A DNA stretch of 64,000 nt from Gammaproteobacteria bacterium (GTDB taxonomy: Bacteria > Pseudomonadota > Gammaproteobacteria > Pseudomonadales > Halieaceae): contig JANSYN010000001.1 of NCBI GenBank assembly GCA_024742415.1, forward strand, positions 248,001 to 312,000, given 5' to 3'. Position 1 is the stretch's first letter; each line of letters opens with the position of its first letter. Below, one piece after another: positions 18,406 through 27,663 of this stretch. The position numbers and the translations under genes were made by a program. The notes under the pieces were generated by a model, which saw nothing but the letters and a program-made list of their open reading frames with translations, ran no database searches and had not been told where the DNA came from.

Positions 18406-19731
18406 CTACTGCAACTCGGCGAAGTCGATTTCTACCTGATACTCAATCGTCCTGACTGAGCCGTCTGGCATGCTGACATTGCTGATGGTGACTGTGTAGG
18501 GCGTGTCGTGCTCCCAGCCATCCACCATCCACGAAAAGAAGTTGCGCAGCCCATAGCCGCTGTTGTCGAAGTACTCACTGTGTACGTTCAGCGGCGCGCC
18601 TGAGACGCTGTTGACGACGCTGACACTGGCCGCGGAGAAGTGGTCATAGCTACTCGAACTGCCCGCGGGCGGCACCATGCTGATACTCCAGGGCGTAGGC
18701 CTGGCGCCCTGTGACACCATGACGTGCGGATAGCGCAAATACGGAAATGCAATGTACTCCACCGTGGGCGAGATGCTCGACGGTGGTGTGGGCCCAAAGC
18801 CAAACACCTTCATGGCGGCGTCGCCGCGGGTTTGTCCGTACGCTGTGTAGATCAGTCCTGGATGTAATACCCAGCGCCGATGTCCCGCCGCCATTAACGT
18901 CGAGATGTTGTAGTTATCGTTGACCCACCCCAGGGGATAAGCCGCAGGGTCGCCCTGCACGGAGCGATGGGACAGGTTCGATGAGCCAGCGCCTGCGGCG
19001 GCAGCGGCGCTGTAACAGTTGTCGCCCGGCTGTGGGGAGTGCGTCAGGTAGAAGTTGGCGATCTGCACCAGGGCGGTTTCCTGCATCTGGTTGTCGTAGG
19101 TGTTGTCGTACTGCACAGGTGGCAAGTGGTGCAACTGGCGAATCAGGTTGACGCTGTCCAGAAAGCGATCCCTGGCCGCCTGGGTCAGTGCGCCTGCGTC
19201 GCAGATCTCCTGGTCGGGCACGGCGTCATACAGGAAGGCATTGCTGCGATGGAAGCTGGAGTTCAGGCCGCTGAGCAGGTCGCGCCAGGTCGCCACGGGA
19301 TAGCGGTCTTCATCCTCATCGGCAACGAAGCGCGGCTCCAGGTAAAAATCGAAATCCATCGCCAGGAGATCGCTGATATTGGCAAGGCCGGCATGGGGCA
19401 CCATGGTGAAGGCACAGGACTGGGTGCTGTCGCCGCACAAGTGAGCATGATCGTTGCGCCAGCCGGCGAAGGTGTAGCCGGCCACAGGCTCTGCACTGAA
19501 GATGTCGGCAAAACTGGCACTGGTCACGTCAATGGTGCAGGTCTGGCCGGCAAGGCAAACGGTCCCCTCATCAGAGGTGACCTGTCCGCCCGGTGGAACG
19601 GTGATGACGACCCGACAGGCGGCCAGGCAGGTCAATAGCAGCAGTGCGGTGAGGACTTTGGCGGTCTTTGTAGTGGCCGGGGGAAGTGGGCCTGCTGTGG
19701 TGCAGTGTGTGATTGCCTGCTGATATGCCAT
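18406..19731 (-). CDS. CAP/SCP-domain lipoprotein with N-terminal repeat-like domain
   Basis: A 441-residue predicted lipoprotein: a hydrophobic segment and lipobox LAAC with Cys39. Residues 40-100 resemble a single bacterial surface repeat (PPGGQVTSDEG, GYTFAGW) and have three Cys able to pair. The middle carries a CAP-like region: ARDRFLDSVNLIRQLHHLPPV, then alanine-rich MQETALVQIANFYLTH, and NLSHRSV. The C-terminal 150 residues are unassigned and Ser/Tyr/Pro-rich. CAP proteins are secreted and varied in role. It is convergent with the Rieske gene and ends 28 bases from it. Confidence 0.75.
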   Translation of the reverse strand: MAYQQAITHCTTAGPLPPATTKTAKVLTALLLLTCLAACRVVITVPPGGQVTSDEGTVCLAGQTCTIDVTSASFADIFSAEPVAGYTFAGWRNDHAHLCGDSTQSCAFTMVPHAGLANISDLLAMDFDFYLEPRFVADEDEDRYPVATWRDLLSGLNSSFHRSNAFLYDAVPDQEICDAGALTQAARDRFLDSVNLIRQLHHLPPVQYDNTYDNQMQETALVQIANFYLTHSPQPGDNCYSAAAAAGAGSSNLSHRSVQGDPAAYPLGWVNDNYNISTLMAAGHRRWVLHPGLIYTAYGQTRGDAAMKVFGFGPTPPSSISPTVEYIAFPYLRYPHVMVSQGARPTPWSISMVPPAGSSSSYDHFSAASVSVVNSVSGAPLNVHSEYFDNSGYGLRNFFSWMVDGWEHDTPYTVTISNVSMPDGSVRTIEYQVEIDFAELQ

Positions 19732-19921
19732 GTGGTTTGCCCCGATCTGTATGTGTTACGTCGAGTGTGGCGGCCTTGTAAAGGGGCAACAACAACTATC
19801 TGGCGTTTTCTACAGATTCCAGTTTTTGTGCAAAAAATGCGAAAAACGGGAATAAAGTGGGAAAGACACAGGAATAATTCCGGCTAGAAAGAGGTTGGGT
19901 GTGGCTTAAGAGGAGAAAAAG

Positions 19922-19954
19922 ATGAAAAATAGCGAGAATGTGGCGATTAATTAA
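19922..19954 (+). other. Ten-codon open frame with a strong ribosome site
   Basis: AGAGGAGAAAAAG precedes ATG at 19922, an excellent Shine-Dalgarno match. The frame encodes MKNSENVAIN and stops at a TAA followed by more in-frame-adjacent stops. Nothing is encoded downstream on this strand before the opposite-strand gene, so a leader-peptide role is unlikely. It could be a micro-protein or coincidence. Confidence 0.2.
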
Positions 19955-19985
19955 TTAGTCGCATAGGTTATATCAAGGTATTCCA

Positions 19986-20011
19986 GCGCCGTTTTCTAGA
20001 GCAAACGGCGC
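19986..20011. terminator. Perfect hairpin after the redoxin-monooxygenase gene
   Basis: Arms GCGCCGTTT and AAACGGCGC pair fully around an eight-base loop. Read on the minus strand it lies about 25 bases after the stop of the gene ending at 20036. There is no U-run after the stem, so it may protect the 3' end of the transcript or aid factor-dependent termination rather than act as an intrinsic terminator. Confidence 0.55.
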
Positions 20012-20035
20012 ATGGAAGGTCTGTGGCGGGCCAGC

Positions 20036-21844
20036 CTACAGCCCAGCGACCTCTTCGGTGGCGGCCTCTGCACCGAGTATGGATTCAGGGGTGTCGCCAA
20101 CGTAGCGCAGGGTGATAAAGCCGAAGAACATTTCATGTTTCGTTTGCAGGCCGAAGCGCACCGGTACCGTCGGATCCGGGTTGCCCGGGTTCTGCGCCGA
20201 GTTGTCCATCGCGCCGTAGGCGACAAGTCGGGTACCGGCCGGCAGCAGCAGCGGCTCCTCCAGGTCATAGCGGAACTGCCAGTTGAACTCATACTTGGGC
20301 ACTGACAACAGTACCTGTGAGGTGCCGTCGGGGTAGTGCGCGGTATAGCTCATATAGCGGCCACGGTAGTGCATGTGGGGCATTAACGAGAACAGGTAGG
20401 CATCGCGCTCCAGCAGCAGTTCGCCCTCCAGTTTGTGCTCCTTGGCGTGCGGCGGGATCATGAAACGACGCTCACCGGCGACGGCGCCGGACATCACATA
20501 CCTGGGCGTATCATCGTGCAGGTAAATGCCGATTTCGGTGGCATCGACGGTTTCCTTGCCCGAGGTGGTGTAGTGCATTTGCAGTAACAGGTTGGAACCC
20601 TTGCGCAACAGCCTGCCAGAGTCTGCCGGTGCCATATCGGGCTGCCTGCCAGGAGCAAAGCCGCCAATGCTGTCGCGGTCGCCCTCGGTGTCGCGCCGGC
20701 CACGCACGGCTTTATCGGCAGGGCTGTTGAGATAGGCAATGACATGGTGCAGTACCTGTCGATCACCGGGAATAAACTCCATACCGCGCATCCAGACATC
20801 TTCCTCAAGGTTGAGGCTGACAGGAATGTAGCGATAGTCGATCAGGCCTGTGGCCGGAATCTCCTGCGGTGGTACCTGCAACACAATGTCCGGCTCGCCC
20901 ATGGTGAATTTTGGATTTTCGAACTCCAGCGTGGGCAGGGGATCAACAGCGCCTTCTTCCATGGGCGCACCCGCGTCTATCCAGTGCACCAGGGTTTGCA
21001 CCTCCTGCGGGGTGATGTCGGCCTCGTTGGAGATCGGCACGCCAACGTGGGGGTCGATCAGTCCCGGTGGCATGCGTCGCGTTACCAGAACCTCTTTCAT
21101 CATCTTCGACCAGCCCTGCACCATTGCATGACTGGACATGGACCATGGCCCAATGCCGCCATCGTGGTGGCAGGACACGCAGTGCTGCTGCAGGATCGGC
21201 ACGACATCCTGTGTGTAGGAAATGGTTTGCCCGGCGGCCTTGTCGCGCGCCGGAAAGTTCACCAGGCAGCCCGGCGCCTCGGGGATGTCTTTAGCGACCG
21301 GCTTGCCGGCCAGCACAGCGTCCAGCGCGTCACGCAGGTAATGGTGCTTCGCTTCAGGCTTTTGCGTTTCATAGCCCAATCGATCATCTACCGGGCCCTG
21401 GTAAAGAATGGTGCGGGTTGCCGGGTCGATGATGTAGACCTCAGCCGTTCTGTCCACGCCCAGGGACTCTGCAACGAGCTGTGTTTCATCCACCAGGATG
21501 GGCATGTCATACCCGTACTCCGTTGCCTCTTGTGCAATACTGTGCCGGTTGTCCTGCGGCTGCGGATTCAACATGAAAAAGGCGACATTCGCGGCGTTGT
21601 AGTCGTCGCGGATCGCGCGCAGCGTGGGCGCGCCATTGCGCACAATAGGGCAACCGTTGCCCTGGATAAAAATCACCACGGCTTTCTGGTCACTGTACCA
21701 GCTCAGCTGGTGGTGCTTGCCCTGGTGGTCCAGGAGTGAGAAGTCACCGATGCGTTGTCCCACCGCGGCGTGGCCCGGCACGGACAACAGCAGCATGGTG
21801 AATACAGAGGTCAGGAGAAGCAGGGCCTTGCTATACGTTTTCAT
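20036..21844 (-). CDS. Redoxin - cytochrome c - copper type II monooxygenase fusion protein
   Basis: A 602-residue exported multidomain protein. ATG 21844 opens a signal peptide ending GHA (residue 26). Residues 28-190 are a redoxin/AhpC-TSA-like domain with a single Cys65 in GNGCPIV. A heme c motif CVSCH at 222-226 follows. The C-terminal half matches the copper ascorbate-dependent monooxygenase fold: His366-His367 and His424 (QMHYTTSG) fit the first copper site, and His490/His492 (PHMHYRG) the second. It would work in the periplasm. It is divergent from the RND exporter at 22044. The redoxin Cys lacks a resolving partner nearby, so a peroxidase role is uncertain. Confidence 0.85.
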   Translation of the reverse strand: MKTYSKALLLLTSVFTMLLLSVPGHAAVGQRIGDFSLLDHQGKHHQLSWYSDQKAVVIFIQGNGCPIVRNGAPTLRAIRDDYNAANVAFFMLNPQPQDNRHSIAQEATEYGYDMPILVDETQLVAESLGVDRTAEVYIIDPATRTILYQGPVDDRLGYETQKPEAKHHYLRDALDAVLAGKPVAKDIPEAPGCLVNFPARDKAAGQTISYTQDVVPILQQHCVSCHHDGGIGPWSMSSHAMVQGWSKMMKEVLVTRRMPPGLIDPHVGVPISNEADITPQEVQTLVHWIDAGAPMEEGAVDPLPTLEFENPKFTMGEPDIVLQVPPQEIPATGLIDYRYIPVSLNLEEDVWMRGMEFIPGDRQVLHHVIAYLNSPADKAVRGRRDTEGDRDSIGGFAPGRQPDMAPADSGRLLRKGSNLLLQMHYTTSGKETVDATEIGIYLHDDTPRYVMSGAVAGERRFMIPPHAKEHKLEGELLLERDAYLFSLMPHMHYRGRYMSYTAHYPDGTSQVLLSVPKYEFNWQFRYDLEEPLLLPAGTRLVAYGAMDNSAQNPGNPDPTVPVRFGLQTKHEMFFGFITLRYVGDTPESILGAEAATEEVAGL

Positions 21845-22043
21845 ATCGATTCCCGAGCGGTCATCCAGTGTGGGCAAAGTGCGCAAATGACGGCGGCGGA
21901 TGCTGCGGAAGTTGTGGCCGTTGGGCGTCTTGCGAGCGCCGTTCACGGTGCACAATTCACGGCAGGCGCGGCCGCTACGCTGTTGCGTAAATCACCTCAG
22001 GCGAATAAGGTATAGGAAAAGTGACTGGGTGGTCAAATTCTCT

Positions 22044-24377
22044 ATGCAAGCTCTTATCGACTTTCTGACGTCGAGGCGCCACCTGCTGGCTGTGCTCAGT
22101 TTACTGCTTGGAGGCGTGATCGCCTGGGGCGCCCAATACACCACCATCGACGCCTCCTCAGACGCGATACTCTCCGAGGATGACCCGTACCGGCAAGAGG
22201 TCGAGCAGGTTGATCTGGACTTCCCGCCCAGCACGGGTGCGATCATCGCCTTCATGCCTGCAAGCGGCGACATCTTCACGGTAGAGAGCCTGCGGGTGAT
22301 GGAAGAACTCACCGAGCGCTACGTGGAGGTGGATTCAGCCGTCTCGGTGGGCTCGTTGATCAACCGCCGCCTGAATGCAGTGGATGCCGACCGGCTCAAT
22401 CGCGATTACCTTATTCCAGACATCGCGACGCTGACCGAGCAGGACCTGCGCGAAATCCGTGAAGTCGCACTGGCCGACGAGGACCTGACCTCCACCATGC
22501 TGTCCGATGAGGGCGACATGGCACTGGCCATCATCAAGTACCGCGCCAGCCCGGATGACCAGCCAACCCGGCGCCAGATCGCCCAGTCCATTGTTGACCT
22601 GCGCGATTCGCTGCGTGAGAAGCACCCGCAGATGGGGACGTTCGTGCTGGGTCGCGCACTCTTCGAACTGGACAGCTACAAGGCGCAGATCAAGGATCGT
22701 ACCTATCTCGCCCCGCTGGTTCTGATCACCAATGTGCTGTTGCTGTGGTACTGCCTGCGCTCCGTTGCGTTTTCCCTGTGCGTGATGCTGGTGTCGTTCG
22801 CCACCATCGCGCTGACCATGGGCACCATGGGCTGGGCGAATATTCCATTCAACCAGATTTCGAACATGGGGCCGCTGGTGGTGCTCACCATCGCCTTTGC
22901 CGACAGCATTCATATTGTCTCGGTGTACTTGCAGGGGCTGCGACAATCGCTCAGCAAGGTCGATGCCATGCGCGAGAGCCTTGCGGTGAATCTCCAGCCG
23001 GTCACCCTGGCGACCGTGACCACGACCATGGGGTTTCTCAGCCTGAATTACTGTTCCTCCCCCGGTATCTATGGTTTTGGTAACGTCGTTGCGATCGGAG
23101 TGGTCTGGGCGTTCGTGCTGACCTTTACCCTGTTGCCGGCGCTTATCCTGTTGGTGCCGGTCAGGAAAGTGCCACAACCGCTGGGTGTGCGCGGTTTGAT
23201 GAATGCCATCGCCGAACTGGTGGAACGTCACGGCAAACCCCTGCTGGTGGGCGGCGGTATACTCATTGTGGCAACACTGGCCATGCTGCCGATGAACAAG
23301 GTCGATTTTTCGCAGTTCAGCTTTGTGGACAAGGAATCCGATTTCCACAAGGTGTTTAACGCGCTGTCAGAAAAGATCGGCAACGACCAGAGCCTGGTGT
23401 TCAGCATCAACAGCGGTAGCTACTATGGCATCGCCGAGCCCGAGTTCCTCGATGCGATCGAGGGTTTTTCGCGATGGCTGGAAACGCAGCCCGAGGCAAC
23501 CTACGTCACCAGCTATACCAAGTTCCTGAAGATCCAGAACATGGCGGAGAACGACAACGACGAAGCCTTCAAGGTGCTGCCAACAGACAACCTGCAGATC
23601 ATCGATTACCTGGTGGGCTACCAGCTGGTGCAGGAGATCGAGCCCAATCTGGAACCGATTTTCAACCCGGACTACTCTGCCATACGGCTAGTTATCGGCA
23701 CATCAAACCTTTCCAACACGCAGCTGGTTGAATTCAATGAGCGCATCGAAAACTGGCTGGAAGAAAACCTGGACCCTGCGTACAAGGTGATGCATGGCGA
23801 CAACAGCATTTTGTTTGCGCGACTCGAATACTCGATTTCAGTACAGCTGCTTGAAGGTTTTGCGCTGAGTTTCCTGCTGATTACCCTGACTATGCTGATC
23901 GGCCTGCGCAGCATCCGGTACGGGTTGCTGAGCATCATCCCCAACCTGTTTCCCGCCACCATCGTTTTTGGCTTCTGGGGGTTGTTTGTGGGCGAACTCA
24001 GCCCGTACATCCTGATGCTGTTCTCGATCAGTATCGGGCTTGTGGTGGATGATTCGGTGCATGTGCTTAGCAAGTATATCCACGCGCGGCGCCACGGCTC
24101 TGCCCCTGAGCCTGCGGTACGCTATTCGCTGGACAAGGCCGGCTCTGCGATCACCATCACCACGCTGTCGCTGGCTGTGGGTACGCTGGTGTTGTTGTTT
24201 TCAAATACCTATTACTACCAGAACGTGGCGCTGCTCCTGACGCCGATTATCGTTGTCGCCCTGCTACTGGACTTGCTATACCTGCCGCCGTTGCTGGTGC
24301 GGTTCGATCGCTGGATTGAGCGCAAACAGGGCGGCAGGGCGGCGCCGCCAGCGCAGGGAGCGCCGGCAGCGGGGTGA
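22044..24377 (+). CDS. RND superfamily (MMPL-like) transporter
   Basis: A 777-residue membrane protein with the RND plan: TM1 near residues 12-30, a large soluble loop, five clustered helices, then the same repeated. Signature helices TIAFADSIHIVSVYLQG and, in the second half, SIGLVVDDSVHVLSKY contain the acidic residues expected for proton coupling. The soluble loops lack the docking features of AcrB-type efflux pumps, and size and style fit hydrophobe/lipid exporters of the MMPL or hopanoid-transport type. The start is ATG 22044; GTG 22029 is an alternative. No membrane-fusion partner is adjacent. Confidence 0.85.
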   Translation: MQALIDFLTSRRHLLAVLSLLLGGVIAWGAQYTTIDASSDAILSEDDPYRQEVEQVDLDFPPSTGAIIAFMPASGDIFTVESLRVMEELTERYVEVDSAVSVGSLINRRLNAVDADRLNRDYLIPDIATLTEQDLREIREVALADEDLTSTMLSDEGDMALAIIKYRASPDDQPTRRQIAQSIVDLRDSLREKHPQMGTFVLGRALFELDSYKAQIKDRTYLAPLVLITNVLLLWYCLRSVAFSLCVMLVSFATIALTMGTMGWANIPFNQISNMGPLVVLTIAFADSIHIVSVYLQGLRQSLSKVDAMRESLAVNLQPVTLATVTTTMGFLSLNYCSSPGIYGFGNVVAIGVVWAFVLTFTLLPALILLVPVRKVPQPLGVRGLMNAIAELVERHGKPLLVGGGILIVATLAMLPMNKVDFSQFSFVDKESDFHKVFNALSEKIGNDQSLVFSINSGSYYGIAEPEFLDAIEGFSRWLETQPEATYVTSYTKFLKIQNMAENDNDEAFKVLPTDNLQIIDYLVGYQLVQEIEPNLEPIFNPDYSAIRLVIGTSNLSNTQLVEFNERIENWLEENLDPAYKVMHGDNSILFARLEYSISVQLLEGFALSFLLITLTMLIGLRSIRYGLLSIIPNLFPATIVFGFWGLFVGELSPYILMLFSISIGLVVDDSVHVLSKYIHARRHGSAPEPAVRYSLDKAGSAITITTLSLAVGTLVLLFSNTYYYQNVALLLTPIIVVALLLDLLYLPPLLVRFDRWIERKQGGRAAPPAQGAPAAG

Positions 24378-24398
24378 GGACTCAACGCGTTTCCACAC

Positions 24399-24435
24399 CG
24401 GGTTACCAGGTCGGGTTACCAGGTCGGGTTACCGC
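24399..24435. repeat. Short direct tandem repeat after the RND gene
   Basis: Two full copies and one partial copy of the 13-base unit CGGGTTACCAGGT lie between the convergent RND and TonB-receptor genes, followed by GGGTTAACCCG, itself palindromic. Likely replication slippage; a termination role is possible. Confidence 0.8.
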
Positions 24436-24450
24436 AGCGGGTTAACCCGT

Positions 24451-26955
24451 TTAGTTACCAAAGTTATAGCCAAAGGTTGCTCCGATGGTGCGCGGCTCCA
24501 GCAGGAACTGGTTGGTCGCCAGCCCGACATTCTGATCCGCCAGTGCCTGGCCGGTAACGTAGTCATCGTTGTTGAGGTTGCGCACCCACAGCTCGGTGTA
24601 CCAGCTGCGGTCTTCGCTGTTAAGTGTCAGCGTGGCGTTGATCACATCCCAGCTATCCACCTGGTCGTTGGGTGCGTTAAAGACCCGCGTGTAAAACTCA
24701 TCCTGCCAGTAGTAGGTTGCGGCGGCTGTGAGGCCCATGCCGTTGTCCAGCCACCAGGTATAGGCGGCGGTCAGGTTGATGGAAAACTCCGGCGCATTGG
24801 GTAGTTCATTGCCCTCGAGCGATGTTGCCAGGCCGGGGCAGGTGGGCGCGTTGTTGGGGCAGCCCGGGCCAGTGTAGATGTTGGCAAATGGGCCGCTGAC
24901 AATGTTCTCGGTGGTGCCCAGCAGGTTGATGTTGGCGGGGTCGACACTCTCGCCTTCGCCCATCTCGGTGTCCAGCCAGGCGACGTTGGCGGCAAAACGC
25001 CAGTTCTCATCGGGCACCCAGATGAACTCGCCCTCAAAGCCCTGAATATCGGCGTCGAAGTTTTCATTCACCGAGGTTTGCTGGATGATTTTCGAGACCT
25101 GCAGACCTTCATAATCGTAGTAGAAATAAGTGACGTTGGCCTGCAGCTTGTTGTCGAGCAGCCGGCTCTTCAGGCCAAACTCAATGGCGTTGATGTATTC
25201 CGGATCGAAAAACGCAAGCCCCGGGTCGCCACCCTGATCAGGGTCCAGCAACACGGAGTCTTCGGTAATCGGATTGAAACCACCGCTCTTGTAGCTGCGC
25301 GACAGCGTCATGTACGCCATGATGTCTTCGGTGGCGTCCCAACTGATATTGAACTTGCCGGTGGGCTCGTCCCAGGAACCGTCGAAGCTGTCGAAGCCGC
25401 CACCGGGTGCGTTGCCGTCACTGAGGAAGCTCAGGTAAATAGTGCGCTGGCGCGATTTCTTTTCTTCCTCGGTGTAACGCAGGCCAAAGGTGAGCATGAG
25501 ATCATCGCGCGCCTGCCAGTAGAGTTCGCCAAACGCGGCATAGGTTTCCAGTTCGTAGGGGTCGGTCTCGTTGCTGAACAGGTGAAACTCTTCGTCTACG
25601 CCCAGGGTTTGCCCGGCCAGTTCCAGTGCCGACGAGTAAATCTGGTAACCGGTCTCGGATTCGTAGGTCAGGTAGAAGGCGCCCACCATGAAGTTCCAGT
25701 CGCCGGTGTAGTCCGAGGCCAGGCGGAACTCCTGGCTCCACTGTTCCGGCGTAGTATAGGCACGGTCGAAGTTAAAGCTGCGGTCGGTAGTGATCGGAGA
25801 GCCGGGCGCTCGCTGCAGGGTCACACCCACCGGCCACACTTCGGAGGCCACGATCATGTCGTAATCGTTGCGCGCGTCCAGTTCAGACCAATGGTAGCCG
25901 GTGAGTGATGTCAGCTGCAGGTCACCGATGTCCCAGTTCATTTCCAGCGAGACCATGAGATCGTCGACCATATATTGCGGTGTGTAATCCAGGTATTGCT
26001 CGCGCGGGTCCGTCGAGGTGGGTGAATTGATGAAGTCATCCGCCGGGAAGGTTACGCCCAGTACGGGCGCCACCAGCTGATTGAGCAGGAACGCAGACGC
26101 GGTCGAGCCGCTGTGGGTTTTTTCATCGGCCAGCGATGTGGGCAGGCAGCCGATAATGCCATCCGGATCGCGCTTGCAGCGCTGGTTGCTGGCGCGCATG
26201 CGTGTTGAATCTTCGTTGAAGTAGTTGATAGTGAGGTTGGCATCGAAGCTGTCGGTCGACCACAGGGTGCTGGAGCGCAATGAATACATGTCGCGATTGT
26301 CAACATCGTCGCCAGTAAAGAGGTTGTCTACATAGCCGTCGCGTTCGGTATAAAACAGCGCGAAGCGTTGCGCGAGGTTGTCGGTAATGGGCAGGTTGAT
26401 CGCGCCCTTGACCCGGCGATGGTCGTAGTCACCCAGTTCTACAGTAAAGTCGCCACCAAAGGTGTCTTCGGGTTTTTTTGTGATGAAATTGACCACGCCC
26501 GCAGTGGTATTGCGGCCATACAGCGTGCCCTGTGGGCCACGCAATATTTCGACGCGCTCGGCATCGTAGTACTCGATCTCGAAGATGCGCGCATTCTGCA
26601 AGTAGACGCCGTTAAAGTGCGAGCCGGTGCCGCTGTCGGCGGCTGAACCCACCGCAAGGTTGCCGATGCCGCGCAGGGTGATAGAGGCGGTGGTGAACTG
26701 CCCCTTGCTCATCAACATGTTGGGTACGTGGAACTGCAGGTCAAGGTTCTTGGTGATGAGCGCGCGGTCCAGTTCCATGCCGGTAAACGCCGACACCGCA
26801 ATCGAGGTATCTTGCAGGGATGTCTCACGTTTTTCGGCGGTAACGATGATTTCCTCAAGCCTGCCGGCCTGGGCGTTAACCTCCAGGCTGAGTGATAAAC
26901 AGGCAATAGCAGCAGGCAGCGTCAGTGCGAACGCAGGGTAGGAAGTACGGGGCAT
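24451..26955 (-). CDS. TonB-dependent outer-membrane receptor
   Basis: An 834-residue receptor. ATG 26955 has GGAG eight bases upstream. A signal peptide (ending VNAQA) leads to RLEEIIVTAEKRETSLQ, typical of the TonB-box/plug junction. The plug has VEILRGPQGTLYGRN. The barrel ends GATFGYNFGN, so the last residue is Asn rather than Phe, with a Phe two positions earlier. It is the last gene of a minus-strand set with the two SnoaL-like genes, separated from them by a palindrome at 26980-27003. Likely imports the substrate handled by the Rieske enzyme at 28450. Confidence 0.92.
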   Translation of the reverse strand: MPRTSYPAFALTLPAAIACLSLSLEVNAQAGRLEEIIVTAEKRETSLQDTSIAVSAFTGMELDRALITKNLDLQFHVPNMLMSKGQFTTASITLRGIGNLAVGSAADSGTGSHFNGVYLQNARIFEIEYYDAERVEILRGPQGTLYGRNTTAGVVNFITKKPEDTFGGDFTVELGDYDHRRVKGAINLPITDNLAQRFALFYTERDGYVDNLFTGDDVDNRDMYSLRSSTLWSTDSFDANLTINYFNEDSTRMRASNQRCKRDPDGIIGCLPTSLADEKTHSGSTASAFLLNQLVAPVLGVTFPADDFINSPTSTDPREQYLDYTPQYMVDDLMVSLEMNWDIGDLQLTSLTGYHWSELDARNDYDMIVASEVWPVGVTLQRAPGSPITTDRSFNFDRAYTTPEQWSQEFRLASDYTGDWNFMVGAFYLTYESETGYQIYSSALELAGQTLGVDEEFHLFSNETDPYELETYAAFGELYWQARDDLMLTFGLRYTEEEKKSRQRTIYLSFLSDGNAPGGGFDSFDGSWDEPTGKFNISWDATEDIMAYMTLSRSYKSGGFNPITEDSVLLDPDQGGDPGLAFFDPEYINAIEFGLKSRLLDNKLQANVTYFYYDYEGLQVSKIIQQTSVNENFDADIQGFEGEFIWVPDENWRFAANVAWLDTEMGEGESVDPANINLLGTTENIVSGPFANIYTGPGCPNNAPTCPGLATSLEGNELPNAPEFSINLTAAYTWWLDNGMGLTAAATYYWQDEFYTRVFNAPNDQVDSWDVINATLTLNSEDRSWYTELWVRNLNNDDYVTGQALADQNVGLATNQFLLEPRTIGATFGYNFGN

Positions 26956-26979
26956 GTAACGATCTCCAGCGTGTTTCTT

Positions 26980-27003
26980 ATAATGTTGAGGGCCTAACAT
27001 TAT
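26980..27003. promoter_or_regulatory. Perfect palindrome upstream of the TonB receptor
   Basis: ATAATGTT and AACATTAT form perfect eight-base arms around an eight-base spacer (GAGGGCCT), 24 bases before the receptor ATG. The sequence differs from the shared CAG-N6-CTG motif. Geometry suits a dimeric repressor site, or a 5' hairpin in the receptor mRNA. Confidence 0.55.
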
Positions 27004-27030
27004 CAAGTTGGCGCGTGAGGGCAAGGTTTT

Positions 27031-27615
27031 TTAGCGTTTCCGGGTGGCGGTGCTTTCGGCCGTGGATGTGTCAGCAGTGGCAGCGCTATCTGTGGCAGGC
27101 GCTGCGGAAACCGGTGCATGGCGATTGTCAGTAGAATAGACCGCATCGTCCCGGCGCGCGCCGCGCAAACAGTCGGGCGCCTGCTCAAAGTAGGGGTCGT
27201 TGGTGGGCTGCGAACGGCTGAAGTCTACGCGCTCACTGCGATAGGCAAATTTCCAGGTGCCGTTACGTCTTTCGTAGCGATCGAGGTAGCGACCGGCGAT
27301 GATAATGTCTTCAAACCCTTCTGCGCCGGCCACCTTGTGGTAGGCATTAAAATAGACCTCGCCGTAGGCTTCATCGCCGTTGAGGTCGATCAACACGTTG
27401 CCGATCATGTGGTGGTTGGCTTCGTGGGTGGCAAGTGCTTCCATGCAGAAACGCGCGAAGTCCGCCGCCGGGCCCTGCGTAAAACCGTAGTCACACCAGC
27501 CGTCCTGCCAGAAAACCGAACGCAGCAGCGCTTCATCGAGACGGTCCAGTGCACGCATGTACTTGCAGCTTAGTTCGTAGATGTCCTGCTTGGCGATGTA
27601 ATCGTCGATTGACAT
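27031..27615 (-). CDS. SnoaL-like (NTF2-fold) protein with low-complexity tail
   Basis: A 194-residue protein. Residues 1-135 fit the SnoaL-like/ring-hydroxylase beta-subunit-like fold: helix IYELSCKYMRALDRLDEALL, FWQDGWCDYGF, then HHMIGNVLIDLNGDEAYGEVYFNAYH and AGRYLDRYERRNGTWKFAYR. From about 155 to the end it is Ala/Thr/Ser-rich, unlike the second copy next door. The gap of 48 bases to the SnoaL gene upstream suggests cotranscription. It may be a dehydratase/isomerase or an accessory to the nearby Rieske oxygenase. Confidence 0.8.
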   Translation of the reverse strand: MSIDDYIAKQDIYELSCKYMRALDRLDEALLRSVFWQDGWCDYGFTQGPAADFARFCMEALATHEANHHMIGNVLIDLNGDEAYGEVYFNAYHKVAGAEGFEDIIIAGRYLDRYERRNGTWKFAYRSERVDFSRSQPTNDPYFEQAPDCLRGARRDDAVYSTDNRHAPVSAAPATDSAATADTSTAESTATRKR

Positions 27616-27663
27616 GGATGGGTTTGTCTCCGTGATGCAACGGTCATGTCGCGTTGGGCGGTG

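Larger units (their letters stand above)
19732..20035. other. AT-rich intergenic region upstream of the CAP lipoprotein
   Basis: About 300 bases, markedly more AT-rich than its surroundings, between two minus-strand genes. It should contain the promoter of the CAP lipoprotein. On the plus strand it holds a very short open frame with a good ribosome site (19922-19954), and at the right end a perfect hairpin (19986-20011). No larger gene is visible. Confidence 0.5.

Noticed and set aside
22335-23348. Minus-strand open frame opposite the RND transporter
   Set aside because: It is rich in His, Gln and Arg, as expected from the complement of hydrophobic codons, and shows no family pattern.
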